DNA of 64,000 bases from Luidia sarsii (Eukaryota; Echinodermata; Asteroidea; Paxillosida; Luidiidae): the NCBI GenBank assembly GCA_949987565.1, contig OX465117.1:5332621-5396620 (forward strand). The letters run 5' to 3'. Positions 29,301 through 37,514 of this stretch are shown here, in pieces (positions within the stretch are counted from its first letter, which is position 1; each line of letters begins with the position of its first letter). Under the pieces are notes generated by a model. The model saw nothing but the letters and a program-made list of their open reading frames with translations, did not search any database and was not told where the DNA came from. The translations under genes were made by a program, and so were the position numbers.

Positions 29301-32085
29301 CTGGCAGTCTACCACCAATAGAGATGGAGGCTCATGCCTTGCTTCAGACTAGTCATTCCCTCCCAGTTCTATATGTCAGCCTTGGCTGGCAGTCTACCAC
29401 CAATAGGGATGGAGGCTTATGCCTTGCTTCAGACTAGTCACCCCTCCCAGTTCCATTTGTCAGCCTTGGCTGGCAGTCTACCACCAATAGAGATGGAGGC
29501 TTATGCCTTGCTTCAGACTAGTCACCCCTCCCAGTTCCATTTGTCAGCCTTGGCTGGCAGTCTACCACCAATAACGGATGGAGGCTCATGCCTTGCTTCA
29601 GACTAGTCATTCCCTCCCAGTTCTATATGTCAGCCTTGGCTGGCAGTCTACCACCAATAGGGCATGGAGGCTTATGCCTTGTTTCAGACTAGTCTTATGC
29701 AGACTAGGCTTATGCCTTGCCTCAGACTAGTCACCCTCCCAGTTCTATTTGTCAGCCTTGGCTGGCAGTCTAGCACCAATAGAGATGGAGGCTTATGCCT
29801 TGCCTCAGACTAGTCCCCCCTCCCAGTTCTATTTGTCAGCCTTGGCTGGCAGTCTACCACCAATAGGGATGGAGGCTCATGCCTTGCTTCAGACTAGTCA
29901 CCCCTCCCAGTTCTATTAATCAGCCTTGGCTGGCAGTCTACCACCAATAGGGATGGAGGCTTAATTATGCCTTGCTTCAGACTAGTAATCACTTCACAGA
30001 TGTATGGTAAGAACTATTATCGTGGTACACTCTCTTCCTAACAGATATGACGAGACAGTACAAGACCATGCAGACAGAGATGGGTGTGAGGGTGCATCAT
30101 TTAGAAGCTGACCTGGCAAAGACCAAGTCACAACTCGGTAGGTTTTAGAGTTCTTGTAAACATGCTGAGCCACAAAAAACAAACAAAAACAGCTAAGAGT
30201 CTATCTATAGTCAAACAAGGACAATATCGGGCAGTTATTGGAATCAGAAAATGAAGGCTTTCTTGTCACTTTTTTTGGTTTTGAACAATGTATCTAGACC
30301 AGCCTGCTGCAGACTGAAATAATACCAGTAATGCTTTGTTGCGGGATCAGATTCACTTTGATCTTCAGGCTTTCTCACTTTTCAATTGGACTAAGTCACT
30401 CTCGTATAGTAGCAAACAATATACAGCATTTATTTCTTACATTCAACGCAGCATCTAGCAATTGTACTCTCACTCTAATCCTAATCCATAAAAATAATTT
30501 TCTAGCAAGAATGGTCCTCACATTTATATTATTGGTCTAAGAAGTTGGGGTGTGGTCTAAAGGAGTAGGTGACCTATAATTATAATACAATACTTAAATG
30601 ATGGAGGATAGAGGGCTTGGTCAACAGGTTTAAGTGCAGGAGGTCTGGTCAGAAGGTTTCTAGGAAAGTGGTCAGTGGTCAGTGGAATGGGTCCAGGATA
30701 ATTGAGTCATGTGTAGTAGTGGGCTGAAGGTTACTAGGTAAGGGGGTCAAGATAGTTTAGAGTTTACTAATACACAACAGTAATGTGCAATACTAAATAA
30801 TTCAAAGATGTTTTGCCCTTACTCGATGTGGTAAACACTGAATGCTCAGTGCTTTGCTCGGTGCCTGATAAAGAAATGAAGATTTCAGGCAGCTCGGGCG
30901 GGATTTGAACCCGCGACTCCCGAATTCTAGTACGGACGTCTTTACCACTGGACCACCGAGCTGGTCGAGGTCGTGTGGTGGATTCGAATAATGTATAGCG
31001 GCGGGTACCGCGTTGCATCATAGATATAACATATAAATAGTTCATAGAGGACATGGCAAGTTGATGCTTAAACCATACATGGATGACTTGGTTGTCTAAT
31101 ACTCTGGGCACAGTGGATCATCCTGGAATAAGCACATCTCTCGCTTTGTCGGAACTTGAATGCCACTGAATTTAACATCAAAGTGAAGTTAGGTTTTAAT
31201 CCCTTCGTCTTCTCTCCATGGGGCAGCCAAGACGGAGCAGGACCTTCGGGCCACCCGGCAGGAGAAGGAACGCCTGACCCAGGAGAAGGACCAGACCATC
31301 GCTGAGCTGGAGGAGAAGATCCGGAACATGGAGTTTGCCTACGAGAACATGCTGCACGTAAGTTGCACTTAAAGATGGTGGGAGGGAGGGGAGGAACTGG
31401 GTGATGAAGGTGCTCTCCGGGTTTATAGGCGATCGGTAGGTGCCACAAAGGTGATTGGAAGGCCCTACACAGGTGATGTTGAGGAGTAATGAGCAATGAC
31501 AGAGGAACTTAGGCACCTGCATGAAGGTGATGCGCATCCGTGTAGGTGCTGTTGGAGATGATTTATACAGGTGTTGCATGTAGGTGTAATACATATAAGG
31601 AGATGAATACAGGTGCTGCATATGCAGGGGATGCATGAAAGTGCTTCTTTGAGCTGATGTTAAGGCACTACATTGAGGGGATGCATGTAGGTGCTTCTTT
31701 GAAGGTGATTCATCAAGATGTGGCACAGAGGTGGTCCATTTTTAAGGTGTTGCATGAATATGATGCATGTATAGGTGCTGCATGTAGGTGCTGGGTAATG
31801 GTGCTGTACAACTAATGTGCAGATGCTGACAGCACACGGACCATCAACTCAGAATGCTTTGAGCACCGAACTCTGTGATCTTAACTCATCTCCGATATAC
31901 TTACACGCTGCTTCTTGTTTTAATTGCAATCCTGATGACCTCTGACCCCCTTCCAGGAAGCTCTGGACAACCTCGTTCTGAAGCTGGATGTGGCCAAGAA
32001 ACGCTGGGAGGCCGAGGCCATCCACATCCACTCCATCGAGAAGGAGAAACTACTGGAGTTTGGGCTCAGCTCCCTGGAGATCTAA
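26290..32085 (+). CDS. DRC12: Dynein regulatory complex subunit 12 (CCDC153 homologue)
   Basis: Six exons: 26,290-26,350; 27,652-27,723; 28,684-28,803; 30,045-30,137; 31,227-31,357; 31,957-32,085. Phases (1,1,1,1,0) all agree and give 201 residues, close to human CCDC153 (about 210). The N-terminus is MPPKKKGKGKGKKGKKKKKN, the basic leader typical of the family. The rest is charged coiled coil: heptad-rich Glu/Gln/Lys/Arg from about residue 22 to 170. Landmarks are MTRQYKTMQTEM, NMEFAYENMLH and EALDNLVLKLDVAKKRW. The C-terminus ends LLEFGLSSLEI. DRC12 is a part of the nexin-dynein regulatory complex of motile cilia; location and role are inferred from family. Introns 2 and 3 hold minisatellites, and intron 4 holds a dispersed repeat. 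The gene is convergent with ETFB. Confidence 0.93.
27129..27172. repeat. 44-bp perfect palindrome
   Basis: Left arm TTACAATCGCCCTTTTTC then AAAA, followed immediately by its exact reverse complement with no spacer. Flanking sequences (AGTCCGAGTACCTTGGAC and GTCCAAGTAAATTGGAC) are also partly inverted, so this may be a very short foldback transposon of about 100 bp. DRC12 intron 1. Confidence 0.9.
27652..27723 (+). CDS. DRC12: DRC12 exon 2
   Basis: Acceptor TTATTTAG|ATGCC, donor CTTT|GTAAGT. Encodes DAELTLEDKYKRTLSEIEA then LKDHL. Confidence 0.9.
27752..27895 (+). mobile_element. Foldback-type repeat (family C) fragment
   Basis: Contains AAGGCTTTGCATGGTGGGTG, AAGGTTTGCTGTGACACCAT and TTCTGAAAAGAACCTGAGT. 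The same blocks occur near 22,886, 34,515-35,035, 41,055-41,425 and 63,415-63,515. It directly abuts the 21-bp minisatellite. Confidence 0.6.
27900..28545. repeat. 21-bp minisatellite in DRC12 intron 2
   Basis: About 30 copies of a 21-bp unit (GGTGCCCCTGGTCATTGCC plus GT or TT). Because 21 is divisible by 3, long frames with a 7-residue period appear on both strands (VVPLVIA; RGTTAMT; GNDQGHH). None has a splice context or domain, and they are not genes. Confidence 0.92.
28684..28803 (+). CDS. DRC12: DRC12 exon 3
   Basis: Acceptor GCCGCAG|CAACT, donor CTCAG|GTCAGA. Encodes STRKQFSRRAESHSEEWRSK and MTVAQEELEQQRMDQRDVTS. It lies between two unrelated minisatellites, about 140 bp after one and about 30 bp before the other. 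Confidence 0.9.
28835..29990 (+). repeat. 84-bp minisatellite in DRC12 intron 3 (same family as 49,840-51,135)
   Basis: About 14 units of roughly 60-125 bp centred on an 84-bp consensus. Landmarks are CCTTGGCTGGCAGTCTACC, ACCAATAGGGATGGAGGCTT, GCCTTGCTTCAGACTAGTCA and CCCTCCCAGTTCTATTTGTC. Some units are compound (LTQ-type duplication at about 29,150 and 29,690). The array begins about 30 bp after exon 3. Confidence 0.92.
30045..30137 (+). CDS. DRC12: DRC12 exon 4
   Basis: Acceptor CCTAACAG|ATATG, donor ACTCG|GTAGGT. Encodes DMTRQYKTMQTEMGVRVHHL and EADLAKTKSQL. Confidence 0.92.
30322..30790 (+). repeat. About 470-bp dispersed repeat, copy 1
   Basis: Nearly the same sequence occurs at 47,736-48,222 in the same orientation. 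Both start TGTTGCGGGATCAG and both contain GACCTATAATTATAATACAA and GGATAATTGAGTCATGTGTA. There are no terminal inverted repeats or coding content. DRC12 intron 4. Confidence 0.85.
30815..31050 (-). mobile_element. tRNA-derived SINE family 2
   Basis: The minus-strand head reads AGCTCGGTGGTCCAGTGG and has a B box GCGGGTTCAAATCCCGC, with acceptor-like ends AGCTCGG and CCGAGCT that pair. It is followed by the family tail GCCTGAAATCTTCATTTCTT and the GAGCATTCAGTGTTTACCAC block. The anticodon arm is not canonical, and other copies (38,375, 38,605, 42,700) show that this is a SINE. Confidence 0.75.
31227..31357 (+). CDS. DRC12: DRC12 exon 5
   Basis: Acceptor GGGGCAG|CCAAG, donor CTGCAC|GTAAGT. Encodes a coiled-coil stretch from KTEQDLRATRQEKERL to IRNMEFAYENMLH. 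Phase 0 end. Confidence 0.93.
31380..31830 (+). repeat. GGTGCTGCATG-type degenerate repeat
   Basis: Irregular 12-30 bp units built from AGGTGATGCATG, AGGTGCTGCATG and AGGTGCTTCTTTGA. It fills most of DRC12 intron 5. Confidence 0.75.
31957..32085 (+). CDS. DRC12: DRC12 exon 6 (C-terminal)
   Basis: Acceptor CCTTCCAG|GAAGC and stop TAA at 32,083. Encodes EALDNLVLKLDVAKKRWEAE and ends EFGLSSLEI, matching the family's C-terminal EFGL-type motif. Confidence 0.93.
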   Translation, partial: EALDNLVLKLDVAKKRWEAEAIHIHSIEKEKLLEFGLSSLEI

Positions 32086-32165
32086 CAGCATGCGCAACAC
32101 CAGGCGCTGCCCCCCGTGGAAACTGAATGGCCACCGTGTAGGTTAACTCTGCATAGTAGGCCCTG

Positions 32166-32290
32166 CCGGACTTCATTTGCTGTGGCTTCCAAGTGCATGA
32201 GAGTCTATTGAAACTCCTTGCTAGGGGCTTCAACCAATTCCCATAGACTTGTGCAGTATTTCCAGCCATAGTCAAATGAATTCAGACACC
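32166..32290. mobile_element. Small foldback element (family F)
   Basis: The ends are inverted around GCTGTGGCT and AGCCATAGTCAAATGAATTC, with CATGAGAGTCTATTG and CCCATAGACTTGTGC inverted inside. Related copies lie at 45,880-45,975, 46,665-46,760 and 46,908-47,035. Confidence 0.5.
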
Positions 32291-32344
32291 ACTGTAGAAA
32301 CACAGCATAATTTATCAGTACAGCAAAAAAACATCATGTACTTT

Positions 32345-32510
32345 GGGAAAAATGGTAGCAAAAACTTTTATTGGACTGGGACTTAAACCAGAGACCTCTG
32401 GACTAACGTACCAGTTCTCTTCCATCTGAGCTATCCAGCCCTTAGATGATGGCCTCCCTAATACTCAACTAGTCTTTGCCGGGGTGGGGGCGCCAGTCAG
32501 AGCATATTAT
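32345..32510 (-). mobile_element. tRNA-derived SINE
   Basis: Minus-strand head with AGCTCAGATGGAAGAG and a B-box region (GGTTTAAGTCCCAGTCC), and the GGCGCCCCCACCCCGGCAAA block upstream. It contains the TTAA target (GTACGTTAGTCC here, one base changed). Confidence 0.75.
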
Positions 32511-32734
32511 CAAAGTTATGTTAAACAGAAACTGAACAAAAACTGAGGGAATTATCATTTAAAAGGATTACTGTATGTGTATAGTGCATTTTCTATTTTT
32601 TTGTATGAAATTAAGGACCAATTTTAATTTCAGCTAATTATGAGTGCATGAGCAAATTGATAGAGCAAATACATGTTTGAACGATAATGATTAGAGCTTG
32701 AGTTTCACAGTGGCCGTGATGCCGGGTGTCAGTC

Positions 32735-32950
32735 AACTCAGTCCGTAACCAACTCGGTCGGAGACCAATGTGGTCCGAGACCAACTTGGTCCGAGACCAA
32801 CTCAGTCTGTAACCAAATCGGTCCGTAATCAAATCGGTCCATAACCAACTCGGTCCGTGACCAACTCAGTCCCTACGGGGAAAATGTGTACAAAAAACTG
32901 TTGGTCATGGACCGAGTTGGTCATGGACCGAGTTGGTTACGGACCTAGTT
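32735..32950. repeat. Tandem and inverted repeat of ACCAACTCGGTCCG
   Basis: About ten units of 14-16 bp (ACCAACTCGGTCCGTA with variants). After a 25-bp break (about 32,880-32,905) the motif reappears in inverted orientation (GGACCGAGTTGGTCAT), giving hairpin potential. Confidence 0.85.
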
Positions 32951-32999
32951 GACGTGAAACCCCGATGCCAGTTGCTGCTTAAATGCAATCTGCCCACTA

Positions 33000-33260
33000 A
33001 AATGGCATGAGGCTACAAAAATGGCACCAGACTACTAAATGCCACTAATTGGTAACAATGGCCTCTGGTCTCTAAAATCACACTTGGCCACTAAATTCTT
33101 ACACAACCAATAAATTCTTACACAGCCACCAACATGTTAGACAGCCACTTTCTAGGCCACTAAAATGGTACTTCTAGGCCACTAAAGTGGCATCTGGTCA
33201 TCTAATTGACACTTAGCAACTAAAATGGCACTTGGCCACTAAAATGGCATCTGGCCACTA
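33000..33260 (+). repeat. GGCCACTAAAATGGCA-type repeat
   Basis: Degenerate units of about 16-30 bp with the core GGCCACTAAAATGGCA or GCCACTAAATTCTTACAC. No coding content. Confidence 0.8.
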
Positions 33261-34879
33261 ATAGTAATTGGTAGATAAAATAGATATTAAACTGTGGCGC
33301 AACAAGTCAGAGCTTTGTTGACACCAAAGAGATCTAGTGGCCACCAAGGACTGCTCTTGTGGCCTAGCTGGCCAGATAAAGAAGTTACAGAAAGAAAATC
33401 ACCTTTTTGTATGTAAAAGAGAACAAAAGTGTATACGTTATTGAAATACTTAAGAGATGTTCATTTCGTGCAGTGGTTTGATATTTTGTTATCAATTTCA
33501 TGTAGAAAGAATCGATTGAATAAAACAGACACAGGGTTAAATATGATTTACTTATCTTTGTTTTATTGCATTGTTTGTCAAGGGCATTATAAACTCTTTC
33601 AGGGTGCTGATTTGCATACGCCATTAGATTAAGAGGACCTGCAGTTTTGATCCTAGGATTGAGGTGTTAGCCCCCTCTAAATTTGCTTTTCAGGTTTTCA
33701 CTTCGCACCGGGCCACTTTTCAATGCCCTTTTTTTTTTAATAGCATGACAATTTCTAAACTTGCCAAACAATCGGGAATAATAAATACCAGCAAAACAAA
33801 TCAACAGGAGTGCATTATGTGCACAAGCGAGTCAAACACAATCGGATGACTGTGTGGCTTTTGTCATGCTTCATATTGTTTTGTGGTAGACTGAAAAGAG
33901 TCTTGATTTAAAACTTGGAGACAAGTGGTGGCCAGATTCGGAGGGCCGGGCGCATAGCAACACCACTGATGCTCCGAATTTGGAGGTCCCTGGCGCAGTG
34001 GTTAAAACCAGTCTTACGGGTAGGCCAACTGCCATTTGTATTACACCGAGGTGGAACTTTCAGATGAAGAACACTTAGGTCACACAGTTGCAAAGGTCAT
34101 GTGAGTATTGCGTTACAAGCTTATAGGATACACATCAGTATCACATGGGATCCACTATTTTATGAATGCCCTGATATTCAGAGCTCCCATCTCTTGTTCC
34201 TGTGACTGGAGTTTTTACATTTGCTGTTCAAAGGCGAGTGTCATAATGCCAAACCAAACGAGTAGCAAATAATTCAATATTTTTACTAAAGTTCCCACCT
34301 TTTTCCTTCATTTGTTTCCAACTGGCTAATCCATCCATGCAGCAGAAAGTATGCATTTTGAAAAGAGCGCTTAAAAAGTTGGTAACATTTCTCGAAATGT
34401 ACGTTTGCCCACCATTGTAAAATAGTATAAAAGTGTTCTTGTGTGATACAGTGGTCTATGAGGATAACAAGAAAGAATGATACTGATTTCTGCTTTGATG
34501 TGGGTTTTTATGCAGTTGTCAGATAAGATTTTAAGGTTTGCATGGTGCAGGCACAAAGTGAAAAGGAGTATGGAAATCGTTGATAGGCACTGCCTGAAAC
34601 ATTAAGTTAACAGCTTCATTTCCAGAGCCATACTCCAAATGGTAACTGAAACAGTGTCGCTGACTCACCGCAAACTTTTCCATTTTACAATTTTACGTTT
34701 GAAACTGATTTGTCACTTTTTCAGAGTGCTGACGAATAATTGTTCCCCACGACAACAGCCTTGACTTAAGATGATCAAAATGCCAGTCGCAAACTGACTT
34801 GTGTCAGTGCAAGGTGAGAGAGAGAGTTGGAAAGAGAGGGCTGAGGATAGTCTCAGCATTTCTTGTCCTTTTTAAGTGG

Positions 34880-35030
34880 AAAGTTTGTGGTGACACCACG
34901 TAACGCTTCTCTTTTGAGGAGTGTGGCTCTGAAAAGAGCCGGTAACTCTGGCTCTTCAGAGCCACACTCCTTCTGGAAAGTAAACTTTCCACTTTAGTAC
35001 TTCCACCATGCAAACCTTCAAGTCTTATCT
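34880..35030. mobile_element. Foldback element (family C)
   Basis: Left arm includes AAGTGGAAAGTTTGTGGTGA, AGGAGTGTGGCTCTGAAAAG and AGCCGGTAACTC. The right arm inverts it (GGCTCTTCAGAGCCACACTC and AAACTTTCCACTT), followed by the family end CCACCATGCAAACCTT. Confidence 0.7.
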
Positions 35031-35489
35031 TGTTCTTTTTAGTCCGTGCCTTTGCTGTCTGTCAACAACCAACAAACACTACCCACCCTCATGCAATGCG
35101 ATGTTTTTGATGGCTATCTAAATTGTTCTTTTTCTTTTCAATCCCCTAAGCAGCCTTTGTTTCTGCCTTTGAGAAAGGTCCTGCCAGGAGCCAAGATCAG
35201 GCCTCCTACAGTTTTTTAAAATTTCCACTCCATCATTCAAGGCAGCGAGCCATTTGCAACATTGTTGCAAATTACTTTTTAAGACAATAACCTATCGACA
35301 ACAGTGCATCTATCATTTTGTTCCTAGCAGAACCTTTCTCCTTGACAGAATAACTTCAGTGCTAGATATACATGAACAATGTACTTGGAGTTGGGCAAAA
35401 CTAATACATTCTCCTAAATGCAAAATGCTATCATACGTATCTCTGATGCAACACAGTACCCTCTGCTATACAGATTCAAATCCACCACA

Positions 35490-35560
35490 TGACCTCAACC
35501 AGCTCGGTGGTCAAGTAGTTATTAAGGAGTAACGGGTTCGAATCCTGCCCAAGACTATGA
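35490..35560 (+). mobile_element. SINE family 2 fragment
   Basis: Head GCTCGGTGGTCAAGTAGTTA and B box GGGTTCGAATCCTGCCC. The tail diverges after 35,560. Confidence 0.6.
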
Positions 35561-35984
35561 CGGCAATTAACTGCACTGCACACACAATTATCTGCACACA
35601 AATTTTATTCCATATTCTTGTCGTTGTGACAAGGAAAACATCTCAATTTATTAACATTTAAAATACAGAGAGAATCACATCCCCACATGTTCATCCAAAC
35701 CAAAGCAAAGCGAACAAATCATTCTGATTTCTAACCATTTCTAATCATTTTGATTTCATCTTTCGTGGAGTCAAAGGACCAGTTTATCTAGCACACAGAG
35801 CCCTAAACAGTGGAAAAAGCCCTTGTGATTTGAAAATTTCAATCATCTACTGTGTTTTTTTTTGGGTGTTGAGTATAGGTCTAGGGTGATAATTGTGGCT
35901 TTCAAGAGATCTGCTCATTTGAATTTCTGACAGGACGTGAGAAAATTTTGGTGCTTAAGTGGGTCTATGAACATGGCCCCAGGT

Positions 35985-36310
35985 TATTCAGTGACTGGTG
36001 TCATAGGCATCAACATATGTCACTCTCCTGTCAGCAAGTGTCATTCAGGTGTCACTCTTAAGACACTGAATGCCACTGTATCTGATGTCACGGTGAGTCA
36101 TTCTGGTCATCTGGTGTCATGGTGTGACACTTAAAAATCAATGAATGCCGTTCTAGTGTCACTTTATTGTCATATTTGTGCCACATAAAACGTTCTGGGA
36201 TGGTAAGGGTGTCGTTCTGGAGAGCCGAGTGTCATCATTGTGGCACGACAGAATGTCACATGGTGTCATTGTGGCATGACAGAATGTCACACAGTGTCAT
36301 TGTGGCAGGC
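35985..36310 (+). repeat. GTGTCATTGTGGCA-type degenerate repeat
   Basis: Irregular units carrying GTGTCAT, GAATGTCAC and ATTGTGGCATGACA. No gene. Confidence 0.7.
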
Positions 36311-36504
36311 TGCATAGATGTCACTCCAGCCAAATACATGCACTCTTTAGTCGGGGGATGGAGGACTGTGGTAGAATCAACACTTCTGCAAATGGAAACA
36401 TATCAGTTTGCGTATTAAAATGAGCTAAGCAGTCTAAAATCTACTTACTATAAACTGTAATTTGAATGCAAAATGTTGAGCATGCACTTGAAAAGGTAAC
36501 ATTT

Positions 36505-36690
36505 TTTTAAAACGGCAAAGAAAATTTTGACTGGACGGCAACTGACTTCTGGTTTTGTGTACCAGTGCTCTTACTATCTGAGCTATCCAGCCCTTAGATG
36601 GTGGCCTTCCCAAATTGTCAAAATCTTTGCCGGGTGGGGGCGCCAGTCAGAAGCATATAATCATTAACTGCCGTGTATCTCTACTCTCTA
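36505..36690 (-). mobile_element. tRNA-derived SINE
   Basis: Minus-strand SINE: head AGCTCAGATAGTAAGAGC, then CACTGGTACACAAAACCAG, tail side AAAATTTTCTTTGCC, and the GGCGCCCCCACCCGGCAAA block upstream. The B box is largely lost. Confidence 0.7.
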
Positions 36691-36744
36691 GGGATTACGC
36701 ACACAGTTTTATTATTCTGGTTTATTCATTCAAAATGTACCGGG

Positions 36745-37067
36745 TAGGCAGCAACATCAAAGTTGCTGATAAAACCCCATTCACAATCATTCAAAAATAT
36801 TTACATATTGGGTCATGATACTAGAATACTTATGTTGGAATCTTACGGTCTGGTATGCTGTACATCTCGAGAAATCTTCACTGAAACATCGCAAGTAATA
36901 AACTATTTCTTACACTACAGAATGGTGCGTTTTATTGCATTTTTCTACTTTCTCAGATTACCATTTGAGCTAAAACCTTCGCAGGATTTCTGTTTTGGAA
37001 TGTTTAATGGTTTAACACACAAACTGTGGCAGTCTTTTGACTTTGACCAATCTTGTATAGGGCCTTT
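36745..37067 (-). mobile_element. MITE family B copy
   Basis: Ends CAATCTTGTATAGGGCCTTT followed by TTAA (37,066). It contains CACAAACTGTGGCAGTC, GAGCTAAAACCTTCGCAGG and the CATCGCAAGTAATAAACTA block. The other terminus is eroded. Confidence 0.65.
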
Positions 37068-37268
37068 AAATATACGCAGTGGCTGTTGTTACAGCAGTCG
37101 TCCGTGTGGTTCCCTGACTTGATTGTATTTCGTCAGCATTGCAGGCTGGTTGAACCAGTCTATCAGCTGATAGTCTGGTTCCAAGAGCTAAACATCCTGA
37201 CAAATACTTGTGAAGTCAGGGAACCACACGGACGACTGCCGTAACAACAGCCACTGCGTTAAATATAG
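37066..37268. mobile_element. About 200-bp foldback element
   Basis: Arms of about 50 bp (ACGCAGTGGCTGTTGTTACA with GTCGTCCGTGTGGTTCCCTG on the left, and the complement at 37,212-37,258) flank a loop of about 90 bp. TTAAATATA lies at both ends. It directly abuts a family B MITE at the left TTAA. Confidence 0.75.
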
Positions 37269-37343
37269 CGTATCTTGAGCAACTCACCATTTTCTAGGAG
37301 ACCAAGAGAGAGGGAGGTAGAGAGACGGAGGGTCGGGCGGTGA

Positions 37344-37514
37344 CTATACGACGCCTGCATCCTTCAACTTGCCCACCAGCTCCTCCACAGACTCCACCTT
37401 CTGGCCAGCCTCACGGACCGGCGGGTCGTTGACGCTGACCACCTCGATCTTTGGGGCCAGGTCCACACCCAGGTCTGCGGCCGTCTTCTTGGCAATGGGC
37501 TTCTTCTTGGCTTT
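37344..37514 (-). CDS. ETFB: ETFB exon 6 (C-terminal)
   Basis: Acceptor TTTCCAG|AAAGCC, stop TAG at 37,346-37,344. 56 codons, [20 protein letters not shown] through [14 protein letters not shown]. Confidence 0.97.
   Translation of the reverse strand, partial: KAKKKPIAKKTAADLGVDLAPKIEVVSVNDPPVREAGQKVESVEELVGKLKDAGVV

Larger units (their letters stand above)
32086..37343. other. Intergenic between convergent DRC12 and ETFB
   Basis: Presumably holds the 3' UTRs of both genes. I see no coding exon. AATAAA occurs on the plus strand near 33,107 and 33,521, and on the minus strand near 36,932, but I cannot tell whether any is used. Repeats are listed separately. Confidence 0.6.
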
